Shown here piece by piece: positions 52,735 to 61,450 of a DNA stretch of 64,000 nucleotides. The translations under genes were made by a program, and so were the position numbers. Numbering within the stretch: position 1 is the first letter of the stretch; each line of letters opens with the position of its first letter. The stretch lies in assembly GCF_037138995.1 (NCBI RefSeq), contig NZ_JBAXHI010000010.1, forward strand, positions 49,479 to 113,478. Direction: 5' to 3'. The DNA comes from Chlorohelix sp037138995. GTDB taxonomy: Bacteria > Chloroflexota > Chloroflexia > Chloroheliales > Chloroheliaceae. The notes beneath the pieces were generated by a model. That model searched no databases, had not been told where the DNA came from, and was given only the letters and a program-made list of their open reading frames with translations.

Positions 52735-55122
52735 TTAAGGAAGCGGTCGCGTCACTTCGTAAATATACATAGTATCTATGGGACGGGCGATTGCGAGTAC
52801 CTGCTTAAATTTTATATTAGGATACAATGCCAAAAAATCCTGAGTAGGGTCTAGTTTTGACGAAACATAAATCAAAAACAGATTGGTCTTGTCACTTGCC
52901 AATAATTGTTTTTGTACCTTTGACGAATCGATATTGTTGAAGTTAATATGTATAAATTCACTGTGTCCATACATTAGTACACTAAGGTAATCACTAACCC
53001 ACGAATATTCCAAAACAGCTAATGGCTGTTGACGTACCGCTTGTTCTTTGAGTAAAAAGTCGCTTGCTTCAGAAGCACCTTTACCTGACGACATACCTAT
53101 TTGATACTGGACTTTATCAAGTTGAGGGAGCGCAGCCTCAACTGGCGCTGTTACCGCTAGGTAATCAAACCAGAGTGCCGGTAATAACACTATTGCCAGC
53201 CCAATATAGCCCCATTTAATCATTCGGTGTTGTCTCAATTTATTAAAGATTAAATCCAATCCCCCGGCGGCAACTACTATCAGCGGTAGCATTATATACA
53301 GCATATAACGAGGAAAGAAAAGTCGTGAAAAGAGAAAGAGCGGAACAATCGCGAAAAGAGTGGATAATACCAACGGGGTAGCAATCCGCCAACGTTGAGT
53401 AAATAACCAGCCAATTCCGATCAAGCAAACAAGCAAAAGGGGAGGGGTTACATAAGCATAAAACCACTGAACAAACTCCGAAACACTGTTCAACATATCG
53501 TTAAAGGTGGGGCTGCCTACATAACTGAAGCGATGAGAAGAATCCCAATCTCCTTGATATTGGCTTACAAAGAAAATTGTGCTAAGCCAGTAGGTTGCGT
53601 ATGTTATCCCTATTCGCGGCAAATAGTTAGCCCAACGTCTTGGCGAATATATAAATATTAGCAATAACCCTGATATTGGTAACATCAGCAATGACAGTAA
53701 CTTGGTAAGTAGAGCAGCAGAAAGCGCCAACCCTGTCAGTATGCCGAACAACAAAACCTGACGCGGCTTGGAGACTTCCAGCAAACGCAGGGTGAAGTAT
53801 ATAGTGATACCGATGAACGTTGCAGACATTGGGTCAACCAGTGACATACGCTCATGCCAGAAGGAATAAGGGATAATTGCCCATAATCCTGCCGCTATCA
53901 AGCCGCCCCGTGCTGAAAAAAGGCGTTCGCCGATTTTGTAGCATACCAGAATTGTAACTAATCCGGTAAATGCGCTTAGCCAGCGACCCCACAACAGCAA
54001 GTTGTCTAAACCTGTGAAGAGATACACAGCCGATAAAACCCAACTATAAAGAATTCTCCCTTCCGATGCCAAAAAAAACAACGAGTTTGTGCCATCCACT
54101 ACATAAGCTCCCGCTTTGGTATGGAAAGTCTCATCCACAAAAATAGGTAAGACAAGCGGGTTTGCCAACCGTCCGGCAAAGCCTATTAACACAATTGCTG
54201 CCAGAATGTACAGGTATTTTTTAGGGGTAGTTTCTCTCGGTTTTGGCAACACATTTATTTCATGTTCAGTTGGGCGAAATTGAAGAAAAGTTAGATATTT
54301 GCTGGCAAAATTGAGTAGCCACGCCAACCCAAGAGAAAGGAAAATTATTCCTACAGCATCCCAAATATAAGTGATTGGCATGGGCAAGAGTCGGAGAGCA
54401 TCTGATTGAGCATTAACCGTAAACCAACAGGCAAATGCACCACTCACTAACCCGATAGCATAGGGCCATAGAGGACGTTTACGCCAGCCCCTTATCGCCA
54501 CTACTATCTCGGTAAAGAGCCAACTCAGCCCAATTCCCAGTCCTATAGAAATATAGATAAGTGTTTGACCGGGTAATCCAAATCCATTTTTACTGTTTAG
54601 CTCAATTTCGGTTAACAAGATGCCCAATCTGCGACCATCACCGGGTAAATAGCTGGGAGTCTTGAACTTAAGAATCATACCTTTGGAAGATATTGCTGAA
54701 GCCGGAATATCAAAGCGGTAGTTTTGCAAATTGTTATCAGGAGTGAAGGTAAATAGCAAATTATCGTTGTCGTCACGCACCTCAACCGAACGAGATTGTA
54801 GGCTCAAAGCGGTTAGGCGCAATTCGTACGGGCGGATTGGCGCAACTAATAACGAAATTTTCCACTCAGGGCGAGTCCAGCGATAGGCGAACTGTTCGTT
54901 TTTTTCTTCCCCAAAAACTCCTTCTACATTAGGTTCAATATTCGGCAAACCCGTACCAGCACTATATGAGACTGAGCCTTGCACCAGAGAAGTAGCAAAA
55001 AGAAATAGAATTGTGACTAATGCTAGAGAAGGCCAAACCCATTGTAGAATGATTTTTAGGTTTATAGCTCGGTTAGCAACTTCAATTTTGGTTTCTGTTT
55101 GCTTTTGACTTGTTATACCCAA
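52735..55122 (-). CDS. GT39-type membrane glycosyltransferase with an extracytoplasmic N-terminal domain
   Basis: A 795-residue protein. A first membrane helix (about 28-48) is followed by a beta-sandwich domain (80-175) outside the cell (ELRLTALSLQSRSVEVRD, NLQNYRFDIPASA), then helices, and a second GT39 catalytic start at about residue 310 with LPIFVDETFHTKAGAYVVDG, where D and E occupy the GT-C acidic site. About ten more membrane helices follow, and a soluble tail of about 110 residues. This layout, with a jelly-roll inserted before the catalytic core, differs from the other four GT-C proteins here. Confidence 0.82.
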   Translation of the reverse strand: MGITSQKQTETKIEVANRAINLKIILQWVWPSLALVTILFLFATSLVQGSVSYSAGTGLPNIEPNVEGVFGEEKNEQFAYRWTRPEWKISLLVAPIRPYELRLTALSLQSRSVEVRDDNDNLLFTFTPDNNLQNYRFDIPASAISSKGMILKFKTPSYLPGDGRRLGILLTEIELNSKNGFGLPGQTLIYISIGLGIGLSWLFTEIVVAIRGWRKRPLWPYAIGLVSGAFACWFTVNAQSDALRLLPMPITYIWDAVGIIFLSLGLAWLLNFASKYLTFLQFRPTEHEINVLPKPRETTPKKYLYILAAIVLIGFAGRLANPLVLPIFVDETFHTKAGAYVVDGTNSLFFLASEGRILYSWVLSAVYLFTGLDNLLLWGRWLSAFTGLVTILVCYKIGERLFSARGGLIAAGLWAIIPYSFWHERMSLVDPMSATFIGITIYFTLRLLEVSKPRQVLLFGILTGLALSAALLTKLLSLLMLPISGLLLIFIYSPRRWANYLPRIGITYATYWLSTIFFVSQYQGDWDSSHRFSYVGSPTFNDMLNSVSEFVQWFYAYVTPPLLLVCLIGIGWLFTQRWRIATPLVLSTLFAIVPLFLFSRLFFPRYMLYIMLPLIVVAAGGLDLIFNKLRQHRMIKWGYIGLAIVLLPALWFDYLAVTAPVEAALPQLDKVQYQIGMSSGKGASEASDFLLKEQAVRQQPLAVLEYSWVSDYLSVLMYGHSEFIHINFNNIDSSKVQKQLLASDKTNLFLIYVSSKLDPTQDFLALYPNIKFKQVLAIARPIDTMYIYEVTRPLP

Positions 55123-55330
55123 AGCTGCGTGTCCCTTCCTAATTGATTACATATATTAAGCTGTAGATATTTGGAATCTTCTGTCAGGTTTTGCGCTTAA
55201 CCCACGCCGTATTTCCCCAAAATCTATAACAACTGTTTGTGTTTTCCACCGCTCCCTCCACGATTCGAATGGGAAGATGGGAAATTGCTTAAGCTTTAAT
55301 ATTTGGCAATATTACAACAGATTTATCTGG

Positions 55331-55364
55331 AAAACAAAATGACTCCATGCGTATTGTGGAGTCA
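55331..55364 (-). terminator. Rho-independent terminator after the 115-residue gene
   Basis: TGACTCCA (55340-55347) and TGGAGTCA (55357-55364) form an 8-bp stem. On the minus strand it is followed by TTTTGTTTT. It ends the transcript of the gene at 55405-55752. Confidence 0.85.
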
Positions 55365-55404
55365 TCCTGTTTCTTATTTAGCTAACTTATTAGTAGGTTT
55401 GCAA

Positions 55405-55752
55405 TTATGATGCCAATTGATGCTCGGTATTAATCTGATTCAGATTGAAGTCGAAAGAGTATGCTGAGTTATCAAGGGTCGGAATATCCCAAACTACCGT
55501 CCAGCCTGCCGCTTTCGCCAATTTCCTCAGCTTATTATCTGATGCTGCCGATAGAACCACCTTAACGCCCAACTTGCCCGCATAACGATTGACCACTTCA
55601 AGTTTGTCGAGGCTGTTTAATAGGCGTGAAGAACTTTCAGGAGACCAAATCAAAATGTTCTCAGGCTTGTCATTCTCGTAAACCATTACTTCCATTGCTG
55701 CCAGCAAGCGGTATAAATCCTGATATTTGGTTGTAATTAGTACGGGTTCCAT
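55405..55752 (-). CDS. Conserved-looking protein of unknown function (115 aa)
   Basis: Not firmly recognised. The sequence alternates strands and helices like a Rossmann-type half domain: ENILIWSPESSSRLL, then LEVVNRYAGKLGVKVVLSAAS, then KLRKLAKAAGWTVVWDIPT. I have a general memory of similar segments (strand, helix, then an A-R-x-A-G-x-x-V end) in unassigned Chloroflexota proteins, but cannot name a family. No signal peptide. It is a single-gene unit with its own terminator. Confidence 0.6.
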   Translation of the reverse strand: MEPVLITTKYQDLYRLLAAMEVMVYENDKPENILIWSPESSSRLLNSLDKLEVVNRYAGKLGVKVVLSAASDNKLRKLAKAAGWTVVWDIPTLDNSAYSFDFNLNQINTEHQLAS

Positions 55753-56128
55753 ATATTTATTTTCCTATTCTGGTAAAGAAATTTCAGTATTGGTAGAAGT
55801 AATACAAGGCTTGAAAAAATATATGCTGTATAACTTCCATTTAATATTAGCATAAATCCCGCACAGACAAAATCGCGGTTTTGTGAAGAAAGCATGGATA
55901 CTATGTTTGAGTTTGCACAAAAACAAGATGGCTTCTCCATTCACAAGGATTGTCAGCGCTTTGCGCCTAATATATGGGATTTACAACAGCTTGTAACATA
56001 GCCGCACAATCTGCAATCCTAAATTTCTCTTTGTATATAGTAGCTTGAAATTTTATCTGGTATTATTGTAGTAGCTGTATCTCTTTATGCTCAGTCGGCT
56101 GTAGAAATGATTTAACCGGGAGGTTAAC
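55753..56128. other. Divergent intergenic region
   Basis: 376 bp between two divergent genes of unknown function. It is A+T-rich. A GGGAGG ribosome binding site lies just before the plus-strand gene. I see no promoter with acceptable spacing, and the 67-codon minus-strand frame at 55737-55940 looks accidental. Confidence 0.5.
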
Positions 56129-56830
56129 ATGTCTCAAGAAAACCCCGTCCAAGCTACAACGAAAGTCGTGAGGTCTTTTAACCCTGACAAAACTGTGAAG
56201 GAATTAGTAGAGGAAATCAGGGAATTAGCCGGAGAAAAGCATGCCGGTTTTTTCAAAGCTTTGGGCGAAAATGCCAAGAGTAAATTTGGCAAAAAAGAAG
56301 GAAGCGATCTTAAAATCCCCTTGAGTTTGCTCAAACTTAAAGCGGTGGATCTGGCAACTATTACCAGTGTAGTATTATACCTAGATAGCGTTGGGTCAGG
56401 TGACAAGACCCTGAATGCGCTGTTATCCGAACAAGGCTTAGGCAAAATTGAAGGGCAGCTTAACTTCACCCGCTTTGCCTCTCAGGTAATTATTCAAAAC
56501 CGCAAGGAAAAAATAACTGCCGTAAAATCCCCCACTAGGGAAGTGAAACCTGTTGTCCAACAACTGGTTGAAGCAAAATTACCAAAACCTGTTGCTCAAC
56601 CTGCTGCAACGAAACTATCAAAACCTGCTTCCAAGCTGTTTGATGAAGAAAAGCCAAAGGCGCCTACGAAACAATCTTCTGGCAATATTTTATCCAAGCC
56701 CAAAAGTGTGCAGTTGCCGAAGTCGCCTGCAAAACAGGCTGCCGGCGGAATTTTATCAAGGGCTGTAAAGCGTTTCTCCTCAACAGAGGCTAATGTTGAA
56801 AAAGCCCCTGTTGAGGCTAAAGCCAATTAA
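56129..56830 (+). CDS. Lysine/proline-rich protein of unknown function (233 aa)
   Basis: Not recognised. GGGAGG lies before the ATG. Residues 1-125 look folded and helical (KTVKELVEEIRELAGEKHAG, IPLSLLKLKAVDLATITSVV), then residues 130-233 are low complexity, rich in K, P, A, Q and S with repeated units such as KLPKPVAQPAATKLSKPASK and a related SKPKS-PKSPAKQ stretch. The tail resembles histone H1 and other nucleic-acid-binding tails, so a DNA-binding or organising role is possible but unproved. It is followed by a good terminator. Confidence 0.65.
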   Translation: MSQENPVQATTKVVRSFNPDKTVKELVEEIRELAGEKHAGFFKALGENAKSKFGKKEGSDLKIPLSLLKLKAVDLATITSVVLYLDSVGSGDKTLNALLSEQGLGKIEGQLNFTRFASQVIIQNRKEKITAVKSPTREVKPVVQQLVEAKLPKPVAQPAATKLSKPASKLFDEEKPKAPTKQSSGNILSKPKSVQLPKSPAKQAAGGILSRAVKRFSSTEANVEKAPVEAKAN

Positions 56831-56844
56831 TTACAATACTTGAG

Positions 56845-56879
56845 CAAATCCGGGAGAATTTTTGCCCGGACTTGTTTTT
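56845..56879 (+). terminator. Rho-independent terminator after the lysine-rich gene
   Basis: TCCGGG (56849-56854) pairs with CCCGGA (56865-56870), extended by CAA/TTG, and is followed by five T residues. Its T-tract overlaps the stop codon of the convergent gene. Confidence 0.82.
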
Positions 56880-57825
56880 AGCTTTTCAGCTTGTAATTGT
56901 GTGCAAGGTCAATTGCATATTTTAGGTTATTCCATGAGACTTCGGATGGTACGGTGCAATCTGCCGCCAGAATAAAGCGTTCGGGCGCTTCTTCAATAAC
57001 CTTTTCTACGCTTTCACGGATTTGAGCAGGCGTACCATTGGTAATAATTCCCTTGCGCTCCAAGCCCCCCATATAGGGTCGGTTAAAGAATTGCGCGGCA
57101 TCTTTGGGAGTCAATGCTTTATTCCCAACTTTTAAAGGAGCGTTTACTATTGTACCGGGGTAATCCGCGAACTTCCCAAAATCGTCATAATCGAGGTGGT
57201 AATCACAAACATGCAGAATATTAAACAAGCATTCCCGGTTGGCTTCTTCCATTAAAACCAAATCATAGGGTTTGATATATTTCTCGAAGACTGTCGGGTC
57301 ATTAAAACGCCCGGTTTCACCACCCTGTGTAGAAGTATAGAAACCGTCCACCCCCAACTTGATACACTCTCGCGTGAACAGCAAAAGGCTTTCGGTAATT
57401 GTTTCCAGACCTTTCTTGATTAATTCAGGCTCGGTGTTTAAAGCCGCAGTGACAATCTCATCGTTGGTAGAATGTACTGCACACATAAAGGGGGAGTAAA
57501 GCGTAACTACCACCACTGCCTCATGTTTGATAGCCTTAACTAAACCTTCTATGGCTTCCAATTGTCCTTCATAAAACTCGCGACCGTAATACGGCATTTT
57601 GAGCCAATCGGCGGGAGACTGGATTTCTGGAAGCGTGGGATATTTACCTTCATATTGTATTTTTAGCAAGTCCATACCTGTATAGCGGAAATACTCCAGA
57701 TGCTTCTCAACTGCCGCACGTCCGGTGTGAAATTCATTTGGAAAATGCAGAAAAAAGGCGGCTGGGATGTAGGAAAATGGTTTGCTACTATCAACCACAC
57801 TTAAGATTGCATCGCGCTTGTTCAT
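56878..57825 (-). CDS. Uroporphyrinogen-decarboxylase-family protein, probably a zinc methyltransferase
   Basis: A 315-residue TIM-barrel protein of the URO-D superfamily. It has H205-x-C207 (FNILHVCDYH) and C290 (LAADCTVP), the H-x-C...C zinc motif of MtaA, MtbA and CmuA corrinoid-linked methyltransferases, and lacks the N-terminal substrate motif expected of true HemE. It therefore probably transfers a methyl group to or from a cofactor or thiol, not haem synthesis. No corrinoid protein gene is adjacent. The ribosome binding site AGAAAGGAA lies before the ATG at 57825. Confidence 0.85.
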   Translation of the reverse strand: MNKRDAILSVVDSSKPFSYIPAAFFLHFPNEFHTGRAAVEKHLEYFRYTGMDLLKIQYEGKYPTLPEIQSPADWLKMPYYGREFYEGQLEAIEGLVKAIKHEAVVVVTLYSPFMCAVHSTNDEIVTAALNTEPELIKKGLETITESLLLFTRECIKLGVDGFYTSTQGGETGRFNDPTVFEKYIKPYDLVLMEEANRECLFNILHVCDYHLDYDDFGKFADYPGTIVNAPLKVGNKALTPKDAAQFFNRPYMGGLERKGIITNGTPAQIRESVEKVIEEAPERFILAADCTVPSEVSWNNLKYAIDLAHNYKLKS

Positions 57826-58030
57826 AATAATTCCTTTCTGGAAATGGCATCATTTTTTTGTGAGATTGCCCCAGTTTAGTGGAGCGCGGGAATAGTTAGA
57901 CCGATAACTGCTCGAAATCTACATGTATCACATAATTTAACGACAAATGTAATCGCTGCTTATTATAAAATAACTGTCCTAGCCTGCATACTCTCAAAAT
58001 TATAACGTTCTCTTAAGCGTTAATCTACTC

Positions 58031-58059
58031 TTGTTTTAAGGAAATAGGTAAAGTATAAT
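58031..58059 (+). promoter_or_regulatory. Promoter of the tsaC/sua5 gene
   Basis: -35 TTGTTT (58031-58036), 17-base spacer, perfect -10 TATAAT (58054-58059). Transcription would start near 58066, four bases before the first in-frame ATG at 58070, which favours the GTG at 58100 with its ribosome binding site. Confidence 0.6.
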
Positions 58060-58099
58060 TTCGCGGGCAATGAAGCTTAAAGTATTGGAAGGATGTAAT

Positions 58100-59071
58100 G
58101 TGAATGGTCAGATGGTGGAATATCACACTTTAATAACGGATTCGGTAGAAGCAGCCGCCGCATGCTTACGGCTCGGTCAGACAGTTATTTTTCCAACCGA
58201 AACGGTGTATGGGCTGGGCGCGGATGCGACTAACCCGGCGGCAGTATTGGCGATTTATGAAGCCAAGCAACGCCCTGCCGATAATCCGCTAATCGTGCAT
58301 ATTCACGATCTGACGCAAGTAGAAGAACTCGCGCATAGTGTGCCTACCTACGCTTATAAGCTTATGGAGCATTATTTCCCCGGTCCACTTACCATTTTAC
58401 TCCACAAAAACTCTATCATTCCCGATATTACAACGGCGGGTAGCAAATTGGTATGTCTGCGAATGCCTTCCTTGCCGATAGCTCGCGAGTTTCTCGTAGC
58501 TTGTAATTTGCCGGTAGCTGCGCCGAGTGCCAATATTTCAGGTCGCCCTAGTCCCACCCGTTGGCAGGATTGCCTAGAAGATATGGACGGTAGAGTAGGG
58601 GCTATTTTGCGCGGTCCCGAAGCCACACATGGGTTGGAGTCCACAATTGTGGATTGTACAGGTACGAATCCGGTATTAATACGACCCGGCATCATTACAC
58701 TGGAAGAATTGGCACAACTTGTACCGGGTATTGTGGCACATACTGCCAATAAGGTAATAGCGTTACCCGGTATGAAATACCGCCACTATGCCCCTCGCGC
58801 TCGTGTGTTTATGTTGGAAGGAGGGAGTCAACCTTCCGCCGGATTGTTGGAACATCCGGTGGCTTATATTGGGCTTGAGCCGCCTGCTTTTGAAACCGAT
58901 TTCCAACTGATTCTTGATTCTGCGGTGCAATATGCCCATGAGCTTTTCGCTTTCATGCGAGAATGCGACCGTAGGGAGATAAGTCAGGTTTACGCCCAAC
59001 GTTTGCCGGAAAAAGGCATTGGGCGTGCGCTTATGAACCGACTTAATAAAGCTGCCGAAACACCCCTTTAG
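58100..59071 (+). CDS. tsaC: Threonylcarbamoyl-AMP synthase (Sua5 type)
   Basis: Makes threonylcarbamoyl-AMP from threonine, bicarbonate and ATP for the t6A modification of tRNA. The YrdC core has TVIFPTETVYGLGADA, KQRPADNPLIVHIHD, LVCLRMPSLPIAREFL, APSANISGRPSPT and ESTIVDCTG. After it comes the Sua5 linker PGMKYRHYAPRARVF and a C-terminal domain, so this is the long Sua5 form. I chose the GTG at 58100 because GGAAGG lies seven bases before it; the ATG at 58070 adds ten residues and has almost no leader. Confidence 0.93.
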   Translation: MNGQMVEYHTLITDSVEAAAACLRLGQTVIFPTETVYGLGADATNPAAVLAIYEAKQRPADNPLIVHIHDLTQVEELAHSVPTYAYKLMEHYFPGPLTILLHKNSIIPDITTAGSKLVCLRMPSLPIAREFLVACNLPVAAPSANISGRPSPTRWQDCLEDMDGRVGAILRGPEATHGLESTIVDCTGTNPVLIRPGIITLEELAQLVPGIVAHTANKVIALPGMKYRHYAPRARVFMLEGGSQPSAGLLEHPVAYIGLEPPAFETDFQLILDSAVQYAHELFAFMRECDRREISQVYAQRLPEKGIGRALMNRLNKAAETPL

Positions 59072-59090
59072 GCTAAAGACAAAATCTAAT

Positions 59091-59123
59091 GAAAAAGCCC
59101 CTTCCGGTAAAGGAATAGGGGCT
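59091..59123 (-). terminator. Terminator between sua5 and the surface-protein gene
   Basis: AGCCCCT (59096-59102) pairs with AGGGGCT (59117-59123), with TCC/GGA inside. On the minus strand it is followed by a TTTTT run; on the plus strand by ATTTAAA. It ends the minus-strand gene starting at 60473. Confidence 0.85.
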
Positions 59124-59132
59124 ATTTAAAAG

Positions 59133-60473
59133 CTATAGCTGGAAGCCCAATACCAGAAATACGGTTTTCCCTGTGACATCTGTATTAGTGTATGCTTTCG
59201 CCATAGTTGAATCGTAAACCATTACCAGCAAACCATCAGTGAAGTTTGAGGAAAAAGCGGTAATAGTACGCTGTCCCGAAGTGTTACTTTCGGTCACGTT
59301 AGAGTATCCTTTGGCGCTCAGTTCACCTTTGTAGAAAGCCACTACTTTATCCTGCGAGTCACCGCTGGCATAGAGATTGTAGTTGAACTGTTTGTAACTG
59401 GAGAAACTCTGTTCAAATGCGCTTTTAACCAGTGAATTGATTTCAAGTTGCTGTGCGTTGGGATACACCGAAACAACGCTGCTGCCCTGCTGCACTGCCA
59501 CAGTAGTAGTTGCTTTGGTCGTTCCAACTGCCGCAGTAGTGGCTGCTTTGGTCGTTCCAACTGCCACAGTAGTAGTTGCTTTGGTCGTTCCAATTGCCGC
59601 AGTAGTGGCTGCTTTGGTTGTACCGGTGAAGGCTGCACCTGAGCCACTGATGATAAGTATCAGCGAATCTTTAGCGTTGATTCCGGTAATACCTGTTGCA
59701 CTAGCAATACTACCGGGGAAGCCAACTATACCCACTGCATTGGCTCCCTTCTGGTAAATAATGATGAAAGCACCTAGGGTTTCAAGTTGAGATAAAGTAC
59801 CGGAGTCTGCTTGTCCCATCGCTGTGTTGGTGAGGTCGTTCCAGCCCTGTTTAGGAAATTCGCTCTGATAGAACGATTTAATCGTAGCAGTATCATCGGC
59901 GCTGCTGAAAGCATCCACTGTACCGTTAGGTACATTTCCTATACTATCGGCGAATTGACTCTTTACCGCATCGGGAAGAGTAACAGTTGTTAAGCCCGGA
60001 TAAGCCGGAATATTTGAGACGCTGCTATTACCACTGCTAGTCGTTCCGGCGGCAGTGGTTTTACTTCCAGCGGTAACCGTGCCTATTGCAGTGGATTTTG
60101 CGCCGGGAGTTGCTTGGGATGAACTAGTAGCAGTAGAGGCGGAAGCTTGCGTGCTATCCCCTTTGTTGCCGCTTGTCACTACCAATACGATACCCACGAT
60201 AGCGCCGATTATGACAATTAGCCCGACCACGATAGCGATAATTAAACCGGTGTTACCCTTTTTCGGAGGTGGTGGCGTTTGCCCGTAACCGCCTTGCCCA
60301 TAGCCCTGTTGCTGAGGATAACCGCCCGCCGGAGGGGGATAACCACCGGGTTGTTGATAACCGCCCGCCGGAGGGGGATAACTACCCTGACCGGGGTCGG
60401 TTGGTTGACCGTAACCGCCGCCCTGTGGCGGATAATTTCCATAATTTCCACCGGGACCCTGTGGAGGATTCAT
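59133..60473 (-). CDS. Membrane protein with Pro/Gly-rich N-terminus, Thr-rich linkers and two related domains
   Basis: A 446-residue protein. Residues 1-72 are Pro/Gly/Gln-rich cytosolic sequence (repeats of GGYPPP and GGYGQ), followed by one membrane helix (about 75-99, LIIAIVVGLIVIIGAIVGIVLVV). Outside are a Ser/Thr-rich linker (101-152), a first domain (154-279), four 11-residue Thr/Ala repeats (284-327) and a second related domain (335-446). Both domains share the pattern YP-x-A...V..FYK.EL...G, and they resemble the lipoprotein encoded at 60766-61269. The layout suggests a wall-spanning surface protein. Function unknown. Confidence 0.75.
   Translation of the reverse strand: MNPPQGPGGNYGNYPPQGGGYGQPTDPGQGSYPPPAGGYQQPGGYPPPAGGYPQQQGYGQGGYGQTPPPPKKGNTGLIIAIVVGLIVIIGAIVGIVLVVTSGNKGDSTQASASTATSSSQATPGAKSTAIGTVTAGSKTTAAGTTSSGNSSVSNIPAYPGLTTVTLPDAVKSQFADSIGNVPNGTVDAFSSADDTATIKSFYQSEFPKQGWNDLTNTAMGQADSGTLSQLETLGAFIIIYQKGANAVGIVGFPGSIASATGITGINAKDSLILIISGSGAAFTGTTKAATTAAIGTTKATTTVAVGTTKAATTAAVGTTKATTTVAVQQGSSVVSVYPNAQQLEINSLVKSAFEQSFSSYKQFNYNLYASGDSQDKVVAFYKGELSAKGYSNVTESNTSGQRTITAFSSNFTDGLLVMVYDSTMAKAYTNTDVTGKTVFLVLGFQL
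59493..59624 (-). repeat. Four 33-bp tandem repeats (11 residues each)
   Basis: Coding repeats GTTKAATTAAI, GTTKATTTVAV, GTTKAATTAAV and GTTKATTTVAV alternate two variants, so the higher-order unit is 66 bp duplicated. They make an extended threonine-rich linker between the two outer domains. Repeat number may vary between strains. Confidence 0.85.
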
Positions 60474-60765
60474 TTTCCAACCCTTTCACTAATACTCTAA
60501 TTGGTTCAGATTTTTTGGGAAAATTCTGATTAATTTTGTTACAGCCGTATTAACCAATAATATAGTTAGATTACTGTAGAGTCTATGAGTAACCTCACAG
60601 AATATTCAAATATGTTGGTAAAGATGTGATTTCAGGATACTTGTTCTGTCCCTTGCATCTTCCCGCTTGCACTAACTTTGAAGGAGAGATATAAATCGAG
60701 GAAGAGGTTAACAACTCTCCTCCTCTAGCCTGAAGATAAAAACAGGCAAATTCTAAGCCAAACCT

Positions 60766-61269
60766 TTATTTGGCAACCGCTTTATAGCCCGCTTCCAGCA
60801 CAACCAGAATATTACCTGCGGGTAGGCTGCCTGCATACGATTTTAAAATCCCTTCGTTGCGCCCACCTGTACCAATCATAATAACGGACAGTACCTGCTG
60901 GTCTTTTACAAAGCCCAATACCCAACCGTTGCTGCCCAGCGTGGTGGCTTTAAGAATTTCTTGGGTGCGATCACTCCAACCGAGCTTGGTCATTTCGTTG
61001 CGATACCAGTTCTGAGTATCGGAAAGAGCAGAATTTGTGCTGTAAGCGCTTACTTTCGGGTTGGGAAAACTAGCATTATTGTTATCTTTTAACAATTCGG
61101 CGGTAAAGGCAGTGTCAAGTGATATTGGAGTAGTACCAGTATATTCCGGCACTTTGTAATCCTTATTGCTAACGGAGGCACTTTGTTCGCCGCATGCCGC
61201 TAGAATCAACGACAGCAATAATAAGGCTAATGGCACGAGCAGATACTTTTTACGTTTCAACTGAGGCAT
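60766..61269 (-). CDS. Lipoprotein with a domain shared with the neighbouring surface protein
   Basis: A 167-residue exported lipoprotein. The signal peptide LLVPLALLLLSLILAAC ends in a lipobox with C26 as the lipid-modified residue. The mature part has VPEYTGTTPISLDTAF, a WYRNEMTKLGWSDRTQ helix and a terminal strand NILVVLEAGYK, matching each of the two outer domains of the protein encoded at 59133-60473 (YQSEFPKQGWND; FYKGELSAKGYSNV). The two genes are separated by 292 bp and have the same orientation. The shared domain may bind a surface partner. Confidence 0.82.
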   Translation of the reverse strand: MPQLKRKKYLLVPLALLLLSLILAACGEQSASVSNKDYKVPEYTGTTPISLDTAFTAELLKDNNNASFPNPKVSAYSTNSALSDTQNWYRNEMTKLGWSDRTQEILKATTLGSNGWVLGFVKDQQVLSVIMIGTGGRNEGILKSYAGSLPAGNILVVLEAGYKAVAK

Positions 61270-61450
61270 CGGATTTCTTTTTCCCCTGTAACCAATTGTG
61301 TAAGCTGGAAAGTAAAAATGGATGTAATTAATACATCCACTTTGAAGATCGTAGCAATTATATACTATTTCAAGCGTTAAAAGAACCCCTGAATAGAAAT
61401 TTACTGTGGGGCATTGGCAACCATCTTCGTTTTTTGGTTTCGCTTCAGAC

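Noticed and set aside
55737..55940. 67-codon minus-strand frame upstream of the 115-residue gene
   Set aside because: It overlaps the start of the real gene, lacks a ribosome binding site and has no recognisable fold beyond a chance hydrophobic stretch.
59437..59757. Plus-strand frame of 106 codons over the tandem repeats
   Set aside because: It is the antisense of the threonine repeats, giving valine and alanine repeats; no ribosome binding site.
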